Assembly (NCBI RefSeq): GCF_019972135.1
Contig: NZ_BPFI01000001.1
Coordinates: 1,347,106-1,411,105, forward strand
Reading direction: 5' to 3'
Length of the DNA stretch: 64,000 bases
Source: Sulfurovum sp. TSL1
Lineage (GTDB): Bacteria; Campylobacterota; Campylobacteria; Campylobacterales; Sulfurovaceae
Positions 17,976-26,011 of the stretch are shown one piece after another. The first letter of the stretch is position 1; each line of letters opens with the position of its first letter. The notes beneath the pieces are model-generated. The model worked only from the letters and a program-made list of their open reading frames with translations, did not search any database and was not told where the DNA came from. The position numbers and the translations under genes were made by a program.

Positions 17976-19622
17976 ATGCGTAGTTTCTATCATGATACCC
18001 ATACTGTTTTCGGTTCACATAAAAACCAGGTACTACGGTGGGTCTTTAGTATCGACCACAAACGGATCGCCCTGCTCTACATGGGGGTTATGTTCAGCCT
18101 GTTTTTCCTTGCTGTCTCTGCAGCACTGACCATGCGTATGGAACTTTTCTCTCCGGGTTCACAATATATAGCACCGCAAACCTATAATCAGCTCTTTACT
18201 TTTCACGGTGTTACTATGATCTTTCTTTTTATCATACCGGGGATCTCCGCAACACTGGGCAATTTCATACTGCCGCTGATGCTAGGTGCACGTGACCTTT
18301 CTTTTCCCAGGCTTAACCTCCTGTCGTGGTGGCTTTATCTGCTTGGCGTCGTCATGGCCCTCTCCTCTCTGGTGACCGGTCACGGATTTGCTGATACAGG
18401 GTGGACCTTTTATGCCCCCTATAGTATCCGCACCGATGCACAGGTACTGACTTCTCTCAGTGCCGCTTTTATTTTAGGACTTTCCTCCATCTTGACGGGT
18501 CTGAATTTCGTTGTCACCATCCACCGGCTCCGTGCACCGGGTATGACTTTTTTCAAGATGCCTCTGTTTGTCTGGGGCCTTTACGCTACGGCATGGATAC
18601 AGATACTTGCTACCCCCGTGGTAGGCATCACACTGCTGTTAGTGATACTGGAGCGTACCTTTGGCGTAGGTATCTTTGATCCCAGTAAGGGAGGTGATCC
18701 GATCCTCTACGAACATCTCTTTTGGATCTATTCCCACCCGGCCGTCTACCTCATGATCCTTCCAGGCTTTGGCATCGTCTCAGAGGTATTGCCGGTGTTT
18801 ACCCGACGTACCATCTTCGGTTACCGCTCTATCGCTATCTCCTCTGCTTCCATTGCAGGGATAGGATACCTGGTCTGGGGGCACCATATGTTCACCTCCG
18901 GCATGAGTGATACCGCCAGGGTCATCTTCTCCTTTTTAACCTTTATGGTGGCGATACCCACAGGCGTCAAGATCTTTGACTGGGTCGCTACGCTGTATAA
19001 GGGTTCCATTATCCTCGCTACACCCATGCTCTGGATCCTGGGAAGCATCATCAATTTCATAATCGGTGGGCTGACAGGTTTGACGCTTGGAGCCCTTGGA
19101 GCAGACATACACCTGCACGACACCTATTTCGTTGTCGCCCATTTTCATTACACGATCCTGGGCGGGGTCGTATTTATGTTCATCGGAGGGCTGCACTATT
19201 GGTATCCCAAGATCACAGGGAAACTTTATGACGAGCTGAGAGGGAAGATCGCTTTTGGACTCATGTTTATCGGTTTTAATATTCTTTGGTTCCCGATGTT
19301 CCTTGCCGGTTTCTTGGGAAATCCAAGACGCTATTTTGATTATCTGCCCACCTTCACACCTTTCCATCAAGTGGCTGCCCTGGGCGCGGTGCTGGTAGCC
19401 ATAAGTCTGCTGATCATACTTTTCAATTTCTATAAGGGTCTTAAAAACGGAAAAATTTCCGGATCCAATCCCTGGGGAGGAACCACCTTGGAGTGGCATA
19501 TCCCCTCTCCTCCACCGCTGGAGAACTTCTCCAACGTCCCTTATGTTGATTTTGAGCCCTACGAATATGAAGAGGGTGAACCTGCGGTACATTTGGACGA
19601 AAATTTCCGGAGGGTAAAATAA
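17976..19622 (+). CDS. ctaD: Cytochrome c oxidase subunit I, A2 type
   Basis: A 548-residue haem-copper oxidase subunit with 12 predicted helices; it holds haem a and the a3-CuB centre and pumps protons. ATG 17976 (MRSFYHD) has GGAAGG 5 bp upstream and is preferred over the GTG at 17970. The key motif reads YSHPAVY: Ala replaces the Glu of the HPEV motif in A1 oxidases, and Tyr-Ser precede it, the hallmark of A2-type enzymes as in Rhodothermus caa3. CuB/haem ligands are seen in WGHHMFTSG and HDTYFVVAHFHY. First gene of a four-gene operon in the order I-III-IV-II. Most Campylobacterota rely on cbb3 oxidase, so this is a noteworthy extra terminal oxidase. Confidence 0.95.
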   Translation: MRSFYHDTHTVFGSHKNQVLRWVFSIDHKRIALLYMGVMFSLFFLAVSAALTMRMELFSPGSQYIAPQTYNQLFTFHGVTMIFLFIIPGISATLGNFILPLMLGARDLSFPRLNLLSWWLYLLGVVMALSSLVTGHGFADTGWTFYAPYSIRTDAQVLTSLSAAFILGLSSILTGLNFVVTIHRLRAPGMTFFKMPLFVWGLYATAWIQILATPVVGITLLLVILERTFGVGIFDPSKGGDPILYEHLFWIYSHPAVYLMILPGFGIVSEVLPVFTRRTIFGYRSIAISSASIAGIGYLVWGHHMFTSGMSDTARVIFSFLTFMVAIPTGVKIFDWVATLYKGSIILATPMLWILGSIINFIIGGLTGLTLGALGADIHLHDTYFVVAHFHYTILGGVVFMFIGGLHYWYPKITGKLYDELRGKIAFGLMFIGFNILWFPMFLAGFLGNPRRYFDYLPTFTPFHQVAALGAVLVAISLLIILFNFYKGLKNGKISGSNPWGGTTLEWHIPSPPPLENFSNVPYVDFEPYEYEEGEPAVHLDENFRRVK

Positions 19623-20272
19623 TGAAGAAACAGGAGATGGCCTATGACCCTCAGGGGAACGGTTACCCGGTCACTGACTACCATAATGATCCTATCGGAT
19701 CGAAGTTGGGATTTTGGATCTTTTTACTCACTGAGATGATGATGTTCGGTATTCTTTTTTTACTTTTTGCCATCTATTTCTACCGTCATACAGAAGCTTT
19801 TTCTCTCTCTTCAGGACAATTGAATGTATGGCTGGGCGGTACCAATACGGTGATATTGCTCGTAAGCACGTATACGATGGGTCTATCGACCATGAAAATG
19901 CACCAGGGAAAGGTCCGTTCTGCATCCCTCTTAGTGGGATCCACTGCGCTCTTAGCCGTCATTTTTTTGTCCATCAAGGCGATAGAATGGAGTGCCGATA
20001 TCCAACATGGTCTGTATCCAGGGTCTGCAGCATTGAGCACATTGGATCAAGGAGAGATCCTCTTTTTTGGCCTCTATTTCACAATGACCGGACTCCACGG
20101 CCTGCATATCATCATCGGGATCATTCTCATGTCGTGGGCACTATGGCTGATACATACTGAACAGATCCGGCCCGGTCACACTGCTATCATGAAAAATATG
20201 ACGCTTTACTGGGATTTTGTGCATATCATTTGGGTTATTCTTTTCCCTCTATTTTACATGATAGGAGCCTGA
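19622..20272 (+). CDS. ctaE: Cytochrome c oxidase subunit III
   Basis: A 216-residue membrane protein with the subunit III pattern (KLGFWIFLLTEMMMFGILF; FTMTGLHGLHIIIG; YWDFVHIIWVILFPLFY). It overlaps the ctaD stop by one base (TAATG) and has CCGGAGGGT upstream. It stabilises subunit I and shapes oxygen entry. It is the short, five-helix-type form common in bacterial caa3 oxidases. Confidence 0.93.
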   Translation: MKKQEMAYDPQGNGYPVTDYHNDPIGSKLGFWIFLLTEMMMFGILFLLFAIYFYRHTEAFSLSSGQLNVWLGGTNTVILLVSTYTMGLSTMKMHQGKVRSASLLVGSTALLAVIFLSIKAIEWSADIQHGLYPGSAALSTLDQGEILFFGLYFTMTGLHGLHIIIGIILMSWALWLIHTEQIRPGHTAIMKNMTLYWDFVHIIWVILFPLFYMIGA

Positions 20273-20273
20273 G

Positions 20274-20555
20274 ATGAAAACTACTACCCCCACTGTTGCT
20301 TTGTATACCAAAATATTGGGAGGTTTATTACTCTTGACACTGTTGACATTCATGCAGCCCTCACTGTTTCATCTGAGTCCCGGGAAAACCGCTGGCGTAC
20401 AAATGCTTATTGCTGCCATAAAAGTAGGACTGATCATCACCTACTATATGCATCTTCGCAGCGAAACTGATTATCTGAAAGGGTATGTGATCATGGCATT
20501 TACAATCTTGATGATCTTTTTTCTGGCCGTCGGTATCGACGTCTATTGTTCATAA
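20274..20555 (+). CDS. Cytochrome c oxidase subunit IV (small)
   Basis: A 93-residue protein with three predicted transmembrane helices and the motif MLIAAIKVGLIITYYMHLR, typical of bacterial oxidase subunit IV (CtaF/CyoD-like). It starts 1 bp after the subunit III stop. It is a structural/assembly subunit without cofactors. Confidence 0.88.
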   Translation: MKTTTPTVALYTKILGGLLLLTLLTFMQPSLFHLSPGKTAGVQMLIAAIKVGLIITYYMHLRSETDYLKGYVIMAFTILMIFFLAVGIDVYCS

Positions 20556-20565
20556 AGGAGCCCTT

Positions 20566-21873
20566 ATGCTGGAAGGATTTAATCAGAATGTTTCTACCTT
20601 TTCCGCTGATATAGACAGGGCATTTTGGATCACTACGGGCATTTCACTGGGTATATTTTTACTGATCACAGGACTGATGGTCTATTTTATCTTTCGCTAT
20701 CACCATAGCCGAGTCAAGTCCAAAGAGATCCGTAACATCAAAGATCACTTGGGGCTGGAGATCACCTGGACCGTGATCCCCACGATACTGTTCTTTATTA
20801 TTTTTTACTACGGGTACAGTGCCTTCAGGCAGATACGGACGATGCCAAAAGATGCCTTTACTGTCGACGTTCTGGGTAAACGCTGGTCATGGACATTTAC
20901 CTATCCCAACGGTAAACGGACGGACGAGCTCTATGTCCCGAGGGGAGAGAACATTAGGCTGCGTCTGCATGTGCCCGAGAAGGATGTAATCCATAGCTTT
21001 TACGTACCTGCGTTTCGTGTCAAGGAGGATCTGGTACCGGGACAGGAGAACCACCTATGGTTCAATGCAACCAAACCTGGACGTTACGATATCCAGTGTG
21101 CCGAATACTGTGGTACCAGACACTCTTACATGCTTTCCAAAATAGAGGTGATGGAAAAGACGGCATTTGACGCATGGTATGCCAGTGACAAACTGAACCC
21201 CCATGATAAGGGTACGCCCAGCGAAGGGGAAACCCTCTATAAGACACTGGGATGTGCATCCTGTCATAGTCTGGACGGGTCTACGATCATAGGACCTTCA
21301 TTCAAGGGAATCTACGGTAAAAAGATCACAGTGCTCACAGAAGGCAAACCCAGAACTTTGGTCGTAGATGAAACATACCTCCGGGATTCTGTACGAAACC
21401 CGGAAAAAGATGTGGTAGAAAACTTCCCTAAAGGGATCATGCCGGATCTTTCTGATCAGATCACGGAGAAACAGATGAACGCGATCATCACGTTTATAAA
21501 AGCACAAAGTACATCAAAAGACAAACCTTCAGCTCAACCTTCGGTAAAACAGGCTCCCGTCACCAAAACGCAGGAGAAAACACTTGACGGCAAAACCTTG
21601 TTTAATACCAAAGGGTGTATCGGCTGCCATAGCTTGGATGGAACTAAACGGGTCGGACCTAGTCTGAAAGGCATATACCAGAGCAAACAGAAGGTCATCA
21701 CCGAAGGTAAACCCCATGAAATAACCGTCGATCGAGAGTACCTCCATAACTCTATCCAACATCCTAATGCCGATGTGGTGAATGGGTTCGAACCAGGTAT
21801 TATGCCTCCGTTTGGGACCAAGCTTTCCGACGAAGAGGTGGAAGCGCTAGTGACATACCTCGAGGGAGTATAA
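20566..21873 (+). CDS. ctaC: Cytochrome c oxidase subunit II with two fused cytochrome c domains
   Basis: A 435-residue subunit II. Two N-terminal helices anchor it; the cupredoxin domain carries the full CuA set (H143, C178, E180, C182, H186, M189). It is followed by two cytochrome c modules, CASCH (C230-H234) with probable axial Met in GIMPDL, and CIGCH (C351-H355) with GIMPPF, joined by a Lys/Pro/Ser-rich linker. The modules resemble each other (GPS.KGIY, LTEGKP/ITEGKP), so one arose by duplication. Fusion of one cytochrome makes a caa3 oxidase; two is less usual and would give an onboard electron wire from the donor to CuA. Last gene of the operon. Confidence 0.95.
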   Translation: MLEGFNQNVSTFSADIDRAFWITTGISLGIFLLITGLMVYFIFRYHHSRVKSKEIRNIKDHLGLEITWTVIPTILFFIIFYYGYSAFRQIRTMPKDAFTVDVLGKRWSWTFTYPNGKRTDELYVPRGENIRLRLHVPEKDVIHSFYVPAFRVKEDLVPGQENHLWFNATKPGRYDIQCAEYCGTRHSYMLSKIEVMEKTAFDAWYASDKLNPHDKGTPSEGETLYKTLGCASCHSLDGSTIIGPSFKGIYGKKITVLTEGKPRTLVVDETYLRDSVRNPEKDVVENFPKGIMPDLSDQITEKQMNAIITFIKAQSTSKDKPSAQPSVKQAPVTKTQEKTLDGKTLFNTKGCIGCHSLDGTKRVGPSLKGIYQSKQKVITEGKPHEITVDREYLHNSIQHPNADVVNGFEPGIMPPFGTKLSDEEVEALVTYLEGV

Positions 21874-21904
21874 TACACCACTCACATTGAAAATGGGTCA
21901 CCCT

Positions 21905-22123
21905 TTATACTTTCCTGTGTGTCCCATCACAAAAAGGAAGATTTCCACTTTGCTTACAAGCACACAAAGAGTACTCCTTTGTTGTATCGACGGTAAATAG
22001 CTTTGGCCTGTAGGTTGTACCTTTATGGCTGCCGTCACACAGTACACCGTCTGTACTCTTACCGCAAGTACAGAAATAGTGTGTTTGGTCTGCTTCTAAT
22101 TTGACTTTTACCGGTGTTGCCAT
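21905..22123 (-). CDS. Double CDGSH iron-sulfur protein
   Basis: A 72-residue protein with two zinc-finger-CDGSH motifs: C-x-C-x9-CDGSH (CTCGKSTDGVLCDGSH) and C-x-C-x9-CDGTH (CACKQSGNLPFCDGTH). Each should bind a 2Fe-2S cluster through three Cys and one His. The start at ATG 22123 (MATPVKVKL) has a GGAGAG site; the longer in-frame start at 22162 lacks one. Function is probably redox or cluster transfer. It is convergent with ctaC, 31 bp away. Confidence 0.93.
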   Translation of the reverse strand: MATPVKVKLEADQTHYFCTCGKSTDGVLCDGSHKGTTYRPKLFTVDTTKEYSLCACKQSGNLPFCDGTHRKV

Positions 22124-22732
22124 GATCTCTCCTTTTTTCAATATTTTTATCACTTTACTCACGTCTTAATCATACCATGCAAGCTTTAAAACAAAAAAGC
22201 AGTCATCGAATATATTTTTATAGATCTTTGACCATCACTCATGCCTAGTAGAATCTTGGGAAGAAAGAAGGTAACTTTTTAAAGTTTTGGACAAGAGTAA
22301 AGGAAGCATACAAACAAGGAAGAATGATGCGGTCTCAAATAAAAAGTTACCAGAAAACCAGAAGTATCAAAAAGGGGGAAAGAGTACTTCATGGAATTCA
22401 TAGTGCCAGTATAGTCCTGTTGTGTGAAATAAGTGTGAAGTGGGTAAATAAGAACATCGTTGATAACTTGAAGGTATCAAAAAAGGGACTTGCACCTACC
22501 ACCTCTCATTCATCTATTTGATTTACACGCAGTTGCTACACATCCATTGCACACCTTTATCATACTCTATAAAAAAGCAGCATAAATATGAAAGCCTTAT
22601 TTTAGCTGCCGGTACTGCTATAGGAACTGGTTTTGGGTATTTACAAGATACCAATTGATGAAACTTTGTAGGTGGAGTGTTTCCATTCACTGTCCATAAA
22701 TTGGTAGTGGTCCATTTTTAGAGGAGCTGAAA
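22124..22732. other. Gene-poor stretch at the distal edge of the island
   Basis: About 600 bp with no convincing gene. It contains a weak copy of the tRNA 3' region (22473-22508) and, after it, a plus-strand open stretch without a start codon ending at 22658 (KYESLILAAGTAIGTGFGYL), which looks like the remnant of a membrane-protein gene. A 65-codon frame at 22324-22521 has no coding character and runs through the tRNA-like remnant. I take the region as scar tissue left by older integrations. Confidence 0.5.
22473..22508 (-). repeat. Degenerate tRNA-derived attachment remnant (outermost)
   Basis: Plus-strand ggtatcaaaaaagggacttg aligns with the 3' end of the tRNA at 45084 (ggtgtcaagagagggacttg, three mismatches), and similarity continues weakly through the T-arm. 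The 30 bp to the left (gtaaataag...ttgataacttg) resemble those left of the remnants at 23.6 and 29.3 kb, so the three share more than the tRNA part. Confidence 0.55.
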
Positions 22733-22798
22733 ATGAATCATTATATTTACAGTTCGTCACATTATTCTATAACAAAACTAAGGCAATACACAAGATGA
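22733..22798 (+). CDS. 21-codon leader overlapping the zeta-toxin start
   Basis: ATG 22733 has a good site (GAGGAG, 6 bp upstream) and encodes a 21-residue peptide beginning MNHYIYSSSHYSITKLRQY. Its TGA overlaps the ATG of the next gene (ATGA), so the two would be translationally coupled. It may be a real leader peptide or the N-terminal stub of a lost antitoxin. No longer upstream gene is present. Confidence 0.4.
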   Translation: MNHYIYSSSHYSITKLRQYTR

Positions 22799-23496
22799 GT
22801 GACGAAGAATTAATACAATCTATTGAAGATTTAATAAAGCTCGGCAGCGAGGCAACAAGCGAAGAGATAGAAAAGAATGCGCTTGAATTTATAGAGTCAC
22901 AAAAACATCATTTGCCCAATAAGTTTTTATCCTATAGAAACACCCATAAAAAAGCTATATTGATGGCAGGCGGCTCTGGTGCCGGGAAAAGTGAGACTGC
23001 CATAAGTATTTCTGAAAGTGAAAAAATAGATGTAGTCGATACGGATGCTATCCGAAAAATCTGTCCTTTGTATAGTGGGAAAAACTCCCACTTGTTTCAA
23101 AAAGCTTCTTCAAAAGGTGTTTCAATTTTAATGAATTATCTTTTCAAACATAACCTCTCTTTTATTCTTGACAGAAACTTTGCAAACCATTATATTCAAA
23201 AAAGAAACATAAAAAGAGCGATCAACAGAGGATATGCTATTGAAATAATATTTGTATACAGAGATAAAAATGTAGCCAAAGCCTACACAAAACAAAGAGA
23301 ACAAATTGAGGGAAGAATGGTTCCAGAGAGTGTGTTTGAGACAAAATACGAAAACTCGATCAAGACTACAAAAAAAATATTGGATGAATTTGACGGCATT
23401 TCCTTCAGATACATAGACTTGTCATCACGGGAAATTGTCAAAAATGAAAAAGGGGTAGAAAAGCTCTCAAAACTATACGATACACTGAAACTATAA
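22795..23496 (+). CDS. Zeta-toxin-like P-loop kinase
   Basis: A 233-residue protein with a zeta-toxin/nucleotide-kinase fold: Walker A AGGSGAGKSE (58-67), DTDAIRK strand-helix, FILDRNFAN and an arginine-rich lid (RDKNVAKAYTKQREQ, EGRMVP). Zeta toxins phosphorylate UDP-N-acetylglucosamine and block wall synthesis; other members are less well defined. No epsilon antitoxin is recognisable beside it, only the 21-codon overlapping frame. It is the only intact gene in the outermost 1.1-kb block of the island, flanked by tRNA remnants at 22.47 and 23.61 kb. Toxin role is inferred from the family. Confidence 0.82.
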   Translation: MSDEELIQSIEDLIKLGSEATSEEIEKNALEFIESQKHHLPNKFLSYRNTHKKAILMAGGSGAGKSETAISISESEKIDVVDTDAIRKICPLYSGKNSHLFQKASSKGVSILMNYLFKHNLSFILDRNFANHYIQKRNIKRAINRGYAIEIIFVYRDKNVAKAYTKQREQIEGRMVPESVFETKYENSIKTTKKILDEFDGISFRYIDLSSREIVKNEKGVEKLSKLYDTLKL

Positions 23497-23597
23497 ACCC
23501 AACCTCTTAGTGATTTTGTGGGTGACTAAAAAAAGTACGGCCCTGCATCTCAAAAATTGAAAAGTGTGCTATCAGTAAATCAGGGGTTTGTTCATAA

Positions 23598-23669
23598 TTT
23601 TAGTGGGGACTTGAACCCTCGACCTCCGGCTTATGAGTAAGCTAGACAAACTGGCAATGTCCTACTAAA
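23598..23669 (-). pseudogene. Chimeric tRNA-like remnant with a 32-bp core identical to the tRNA at 45.1 kb
   Basis: Bases 23606-23637 are identical to 45095-45126, covering the anticodon (CAU), variable and T-loop part of the tRNA. The flanks differ, yet TTTAGTG (23599-23605) and TACTAAA (23663-23669) can pair 6 of 7 as a new acceptor stem, and GACA/TGTC can form a D-stem. The T-stem is broken (CCCCA instead of CCCTC) and no CCA follows. I read it as a recombined attachment remnant, perhaps a decayed element-borne tRNA. Confidence 0.6.
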
Positions 23670-23822
23670 CCCTTCTGACAGACCTGTTTCATAAAACAAT
23701 TGGGACAAAAACGGGTCTTTTTCTGGTGGTTCTCGAGGTCATTTCATAGGGTTTACTTGGACAAACATTTGTGAACGATACTTAAAATTATTTTAAAGAA
23801 AAAACACACTATATCCTCCTTC

Positions 23823-23857
23823 AAAACCTTATAAAGTTATATATTTTATAAGGTTTT
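23823..23857 (-). terminator. Terminator of the paralogue array
   Basis: A perfect 13-bp stem, AAAACCTTATAAA (23823-23835) and TTTATAAGGTTTT (23845-23857), overlaps the stop codon of the last paralogue. It is AT-rich but flanked by T/A runs on both sides. A near copy occurs at 27795-27826. Confidence 0.7.
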
Positions 23858-24368
23858 ACTCCTCATATTCACTTACGTTAAAATCGCAGGCTTCTTTTCT
23901 CGCTTTACATCGTGGTATAGTATAACTATCGCCACTCAACAAAGAATCATATTGTATGTAAGCCTCCATCCTGGCGCTTGTATTAAAAATTATTTTTCTA
24001 AAATATTTGTCATTAATTCTATTATTTATAATAGGCTGTTCTATACAAACTCTAAAATAACTTTCACAATCAAGAGGAGCGACTACTTGATTATGTATTT
24101 CTTTCGCCTTGCTTGGATCTTTCAGCATTTTTTGTTTTGCTCTAGCTCCCTGCATAGCAATATCTATATGTATAGGATGTTTGTCTTTATACGTCTTGTA
24201 TATCCAACGCTCAACATCATCCCTCACACCATTATTGTTGGAGTCTATTCCAAGAAGTGTTGAATTATTAATTTTAGGGTCTGGTTCAGGTGGAAGAATA
24301 TGTCCGTTTATGGTTTCGGAAAAAGTATTTGAAGTTAAAAGTAATAATACGAGTCCAAGTCTTTTCAT
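23856..24368 (-). CDS. Secreted calcium-loop-type paralogue 7 (last in array)
   Basis: A 170-residue exported protein, seventh and last of a tandem family. A short signal peptide (MKRLGLVLLLLTSNTFS) is followed by the family core ETINGHILPPEPDP, then a D-x-N-x-N-G-x-x-D-D-x-E loop (GIDSNNNGVRDDVERWIYKT) like EF-hand/thrombospondin-3 calcium sites, then a conserved helix (HPIHIDIAMQGARAKQK). The second half is variable and ends with LLSGDSYTIPRC...CDFNVSEYEE. Two Cys in the tail are probably paired. It starts 3 bp after the previous stop. Function unknown; closest to paralogue 2 of the array in its C-terminal half (LDCES/LDCEL, INDKYFRKI/INNKYFREK). Confidence 0.82.
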   Translation of the reverse strand: MKRLGLVLLLLTSNTFSETINGHILPPEPDPKINNSTLLGIDSNNNGVRDDVERWIYKTYKDKHPIHIDIAMQGARAKQKMLKDPSKAKEIHNQVVAPLDCESYFRVCIEQPIINNRINDKYFRKIIFNTSARMEAYIQYDSLLSGDSYTIPRCKARKEACDFNVSEYEE

Positions 24369-24371
24369 GAT

Positions 24372-24899
24372 TTATTCCTCGTATTTGCTTGTGTTAAAAT
24401 CACATTGTTCCTTCATCTCGCTAATCTCAGGAAGGGCATAGCTATCACCACTAAGCAATCTATCGTACTGCAAATACACATCACTTCTTGCTTTAGTGTT
24501 AAAATATTTACTTTTTACAGGAACATCAATTCTTTCATTAACTAATACTGGTTGCTTAAAAAACTCCACATAATTTTGATAATATGAAGCACAAAAATAA
24601 GGACTATTGACTTTTAACCTTATCTCTTTAGCCCTCTCAGGAGTCTCCAATACTTTTTTATAAGCTCTTGCAGCCTGCATAGCAATATCTATATGTATAG
24701 GATGTTTGTCTTTATACGTCTTGTATATCCACCTCTCCACATCATCCCTTACACCATTATTGTTCGTGTCTATTCCAAGAAGTGTTGAATTATTAATTTT
24801 AGGGTCTGGTTCAGGTGGTAGAGTGTGTTCATTTATGGTTTCGGAAAAACTTGCAAGTGGGTATAACCATAAAAGAAATAAAAATAATAGCTTTTTCAT
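24372..24899 (-). CDS. Secreted calcium-loop-type paralogue 6
   Basis: A 175-residue member with signal peptide (MKKLLFLFLLWLYPLASFS), the INEHTLPPEPDP segment, the loop GIDTNNNGVRDDVERWIYKT, the AMQAARAYKKVLETPERAKEI helix and the tail LLSGDSYALP...CDFNTSKYEE. The middle (about 95-140) differs from its neighbours. Its core DNA is very similar to paralogue 5, consistent with recent duplication. It starts 3 bp after the preceding stop, so the array is one operon. Confidence 0.82.
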   Translation of the reverse strand: MKKLLFLFLLWLYPLASFSETINEHTLPPEPDPKINNSTLLGIDTNNNGVRDDVERWIYKTYKDKHPIHIDIAMQAARAYKKVLETPERAKEIRLKVNSPYFCASYYQNYVEFFKQPVLVNERIDVPVKSKYFNTKARSDVYLQYDRLLSGDSYALPEISEMKEQCDFNTSKYEE

Positions 24900-24902
24900 C
24901 TT

Positions 24903-25433
24903 TTATTTCTTGTCGTATTTAGTTGTATTAAAATCACAATATGCTTTTAAGGTTCTAATTTTTGGTAAAGCATAACTATCTCCACTCAAGAGACTATCAT
25001 ATTGCCAATACATATCTTTTCTTTCTTTAGTATCAAAGTAGATATTAAAAATAGAAGGATTAATATCTTTTTTCATCAAAAGTGGCTCATTGAAAAATTC
25101 TGCATATTCTTTATAATACCAATTACAATGTATCGATGAATTAACCTTGCTTCTAATCTCTTTAGCTCTTTCTGGTGTTTCCAGCACCTTTTTGTATCCT
25201 CTTGCAGCCTGCATAGCAATATCTATATGTATAGGATGCCTATCTTTATAGGTCATATATATCCAACGCTCTACATCATCCCTCACACCATTATTGTTAG
25301 AGTCTACTCCAAGAAGTGTAGAGTTATTGATTTTAGGGTCTGGTTTTGGTGGCAGAGTGTGCCCGTTTATCGTTTCAGTAAAACTTACATGTGGGTATGA
25401 CCATATAAGGAATAAAAATAGTAGCTTTTTCAT
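24903..25433 (-). CDS. Secreted calcium-loop-type paralogue 5
   Basis: A 176-residue member: signal peptide (MKKLLFLFLIWSYPHVSFT), INGHTLPPKPDP, loop GVDSNNNGVRDDVERWIYMT, AMQAARGYKKVLETPERAKEI, and tail LLSGDSYALPKI...CDFNTTKYDKK. The close match to paralogue 6 across signal peptide, core and tail, with a variable middle, shows the usual pattern of this array. It overlaps the previous gene's end by 4 bp (ATGA). Confidence 0.82.
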   Translation of the reverse strand: MKKLLFLFLIWSYPHVSFTETINGHTLPPKPDPKINNSTLLGVDSNNNGVRDDVERWIYMTYKDRHPIHIDIAMQAARGYKKVLETPERAKEIRSKVNSSIHCNWYYKEYAEFFNEPLLMKKDINPSIFNIYFDTKERKDMYWQYDSLLSGDSYALPKIRTLKAYCDFNTTKYDKK

Positions 25434-26011
25434 AATTTCTCAGACATCTTTATATACGGTGTTGTATTAAAATCACATCCTTCTATCCAACTTTCATCAG
25501 GCCAAGAACTCTCAAAAACCATTCCACTCAAATTTTGATTATATTCTCCATAAGCTCTTGCTCTTTGTGCAGTATTGAACTGAACTTCTTCTCGCTCTCT
25601 AAGCTCTTTTATCTCAGTTTCAGAATCTCTAAGAATCAGTGGTTTTCTACCAAATGAATTTGCCCATTCTGTTGTAAATACATATTGACATAGAGAAGAT
25701 TTTTCAGCTTCTTTATTTCTTTCCCTGGCCTGACTTGGATCCTGAATAATATAACGAAATGCTCTTGCCTCCTGCATTTTCAATGGTATCATAATTGGAT
25801 GGTCATTCTTATATCTATTATATATCCATCTTTCCACATCATCCCTCACTCCATTATTGTTGGAGTCTATTCCAAGTAAAGTAGAGTTATTGATTTTTGG
25901 ATCTGGTTCAGGTGGTAAAGTATGTCCATTTATCATAGTGGGGGTTTGTTCCTCAGCATTCAATGAAAATGTTCTTAAAATAAATATCGCAATAAGGATT
26001 ATCTTTTTCAT
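25430..26011 (-). CDS. Secreted calcium-loop-type paralogue 4
   Basis: A 193-residue, more diverged member. The signal peptide (MKKIILIAIFILRTFSLNA) is followed by a short insertion (EEQTPTM) before INGHTLPPEPDP; the loop GIDSNNNGVRDDVERWIYNR is intact, and the helix reads HPIMIPLKMQEARAFRYI. The second half is distinct (WANSFGRKPLILRDSETEIK) and the tail is NLSGMVFESSWPDES...CDFNTTPYIK. Coupled at both ends by 4-bp overlaps. Confidence 0.8.
   Translation of the reverse strand: MKKIILIAIFILRTFSLNAEEQTPTMINGHTLPPEPDPKINNSTLLGIDSNNNGVRDDVERWIYNRYKNDHPIMIPLKMQEARAFRYIIQDPSQARERNKEAEKSSLCQYVFTTEWANSFGRKPLILRDSETEIKELREREEVQFNTAQRARAYGEYNQNLSGMVFESSWPDESWIEGCDFNTTPYIKMSEKL

Noticed and set aside
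22324-22521. 65-codon plus-strand open frame
   Set aside because: Runs through the degenerate tRNA remnant and has no domain or conserved character; treated as chance.
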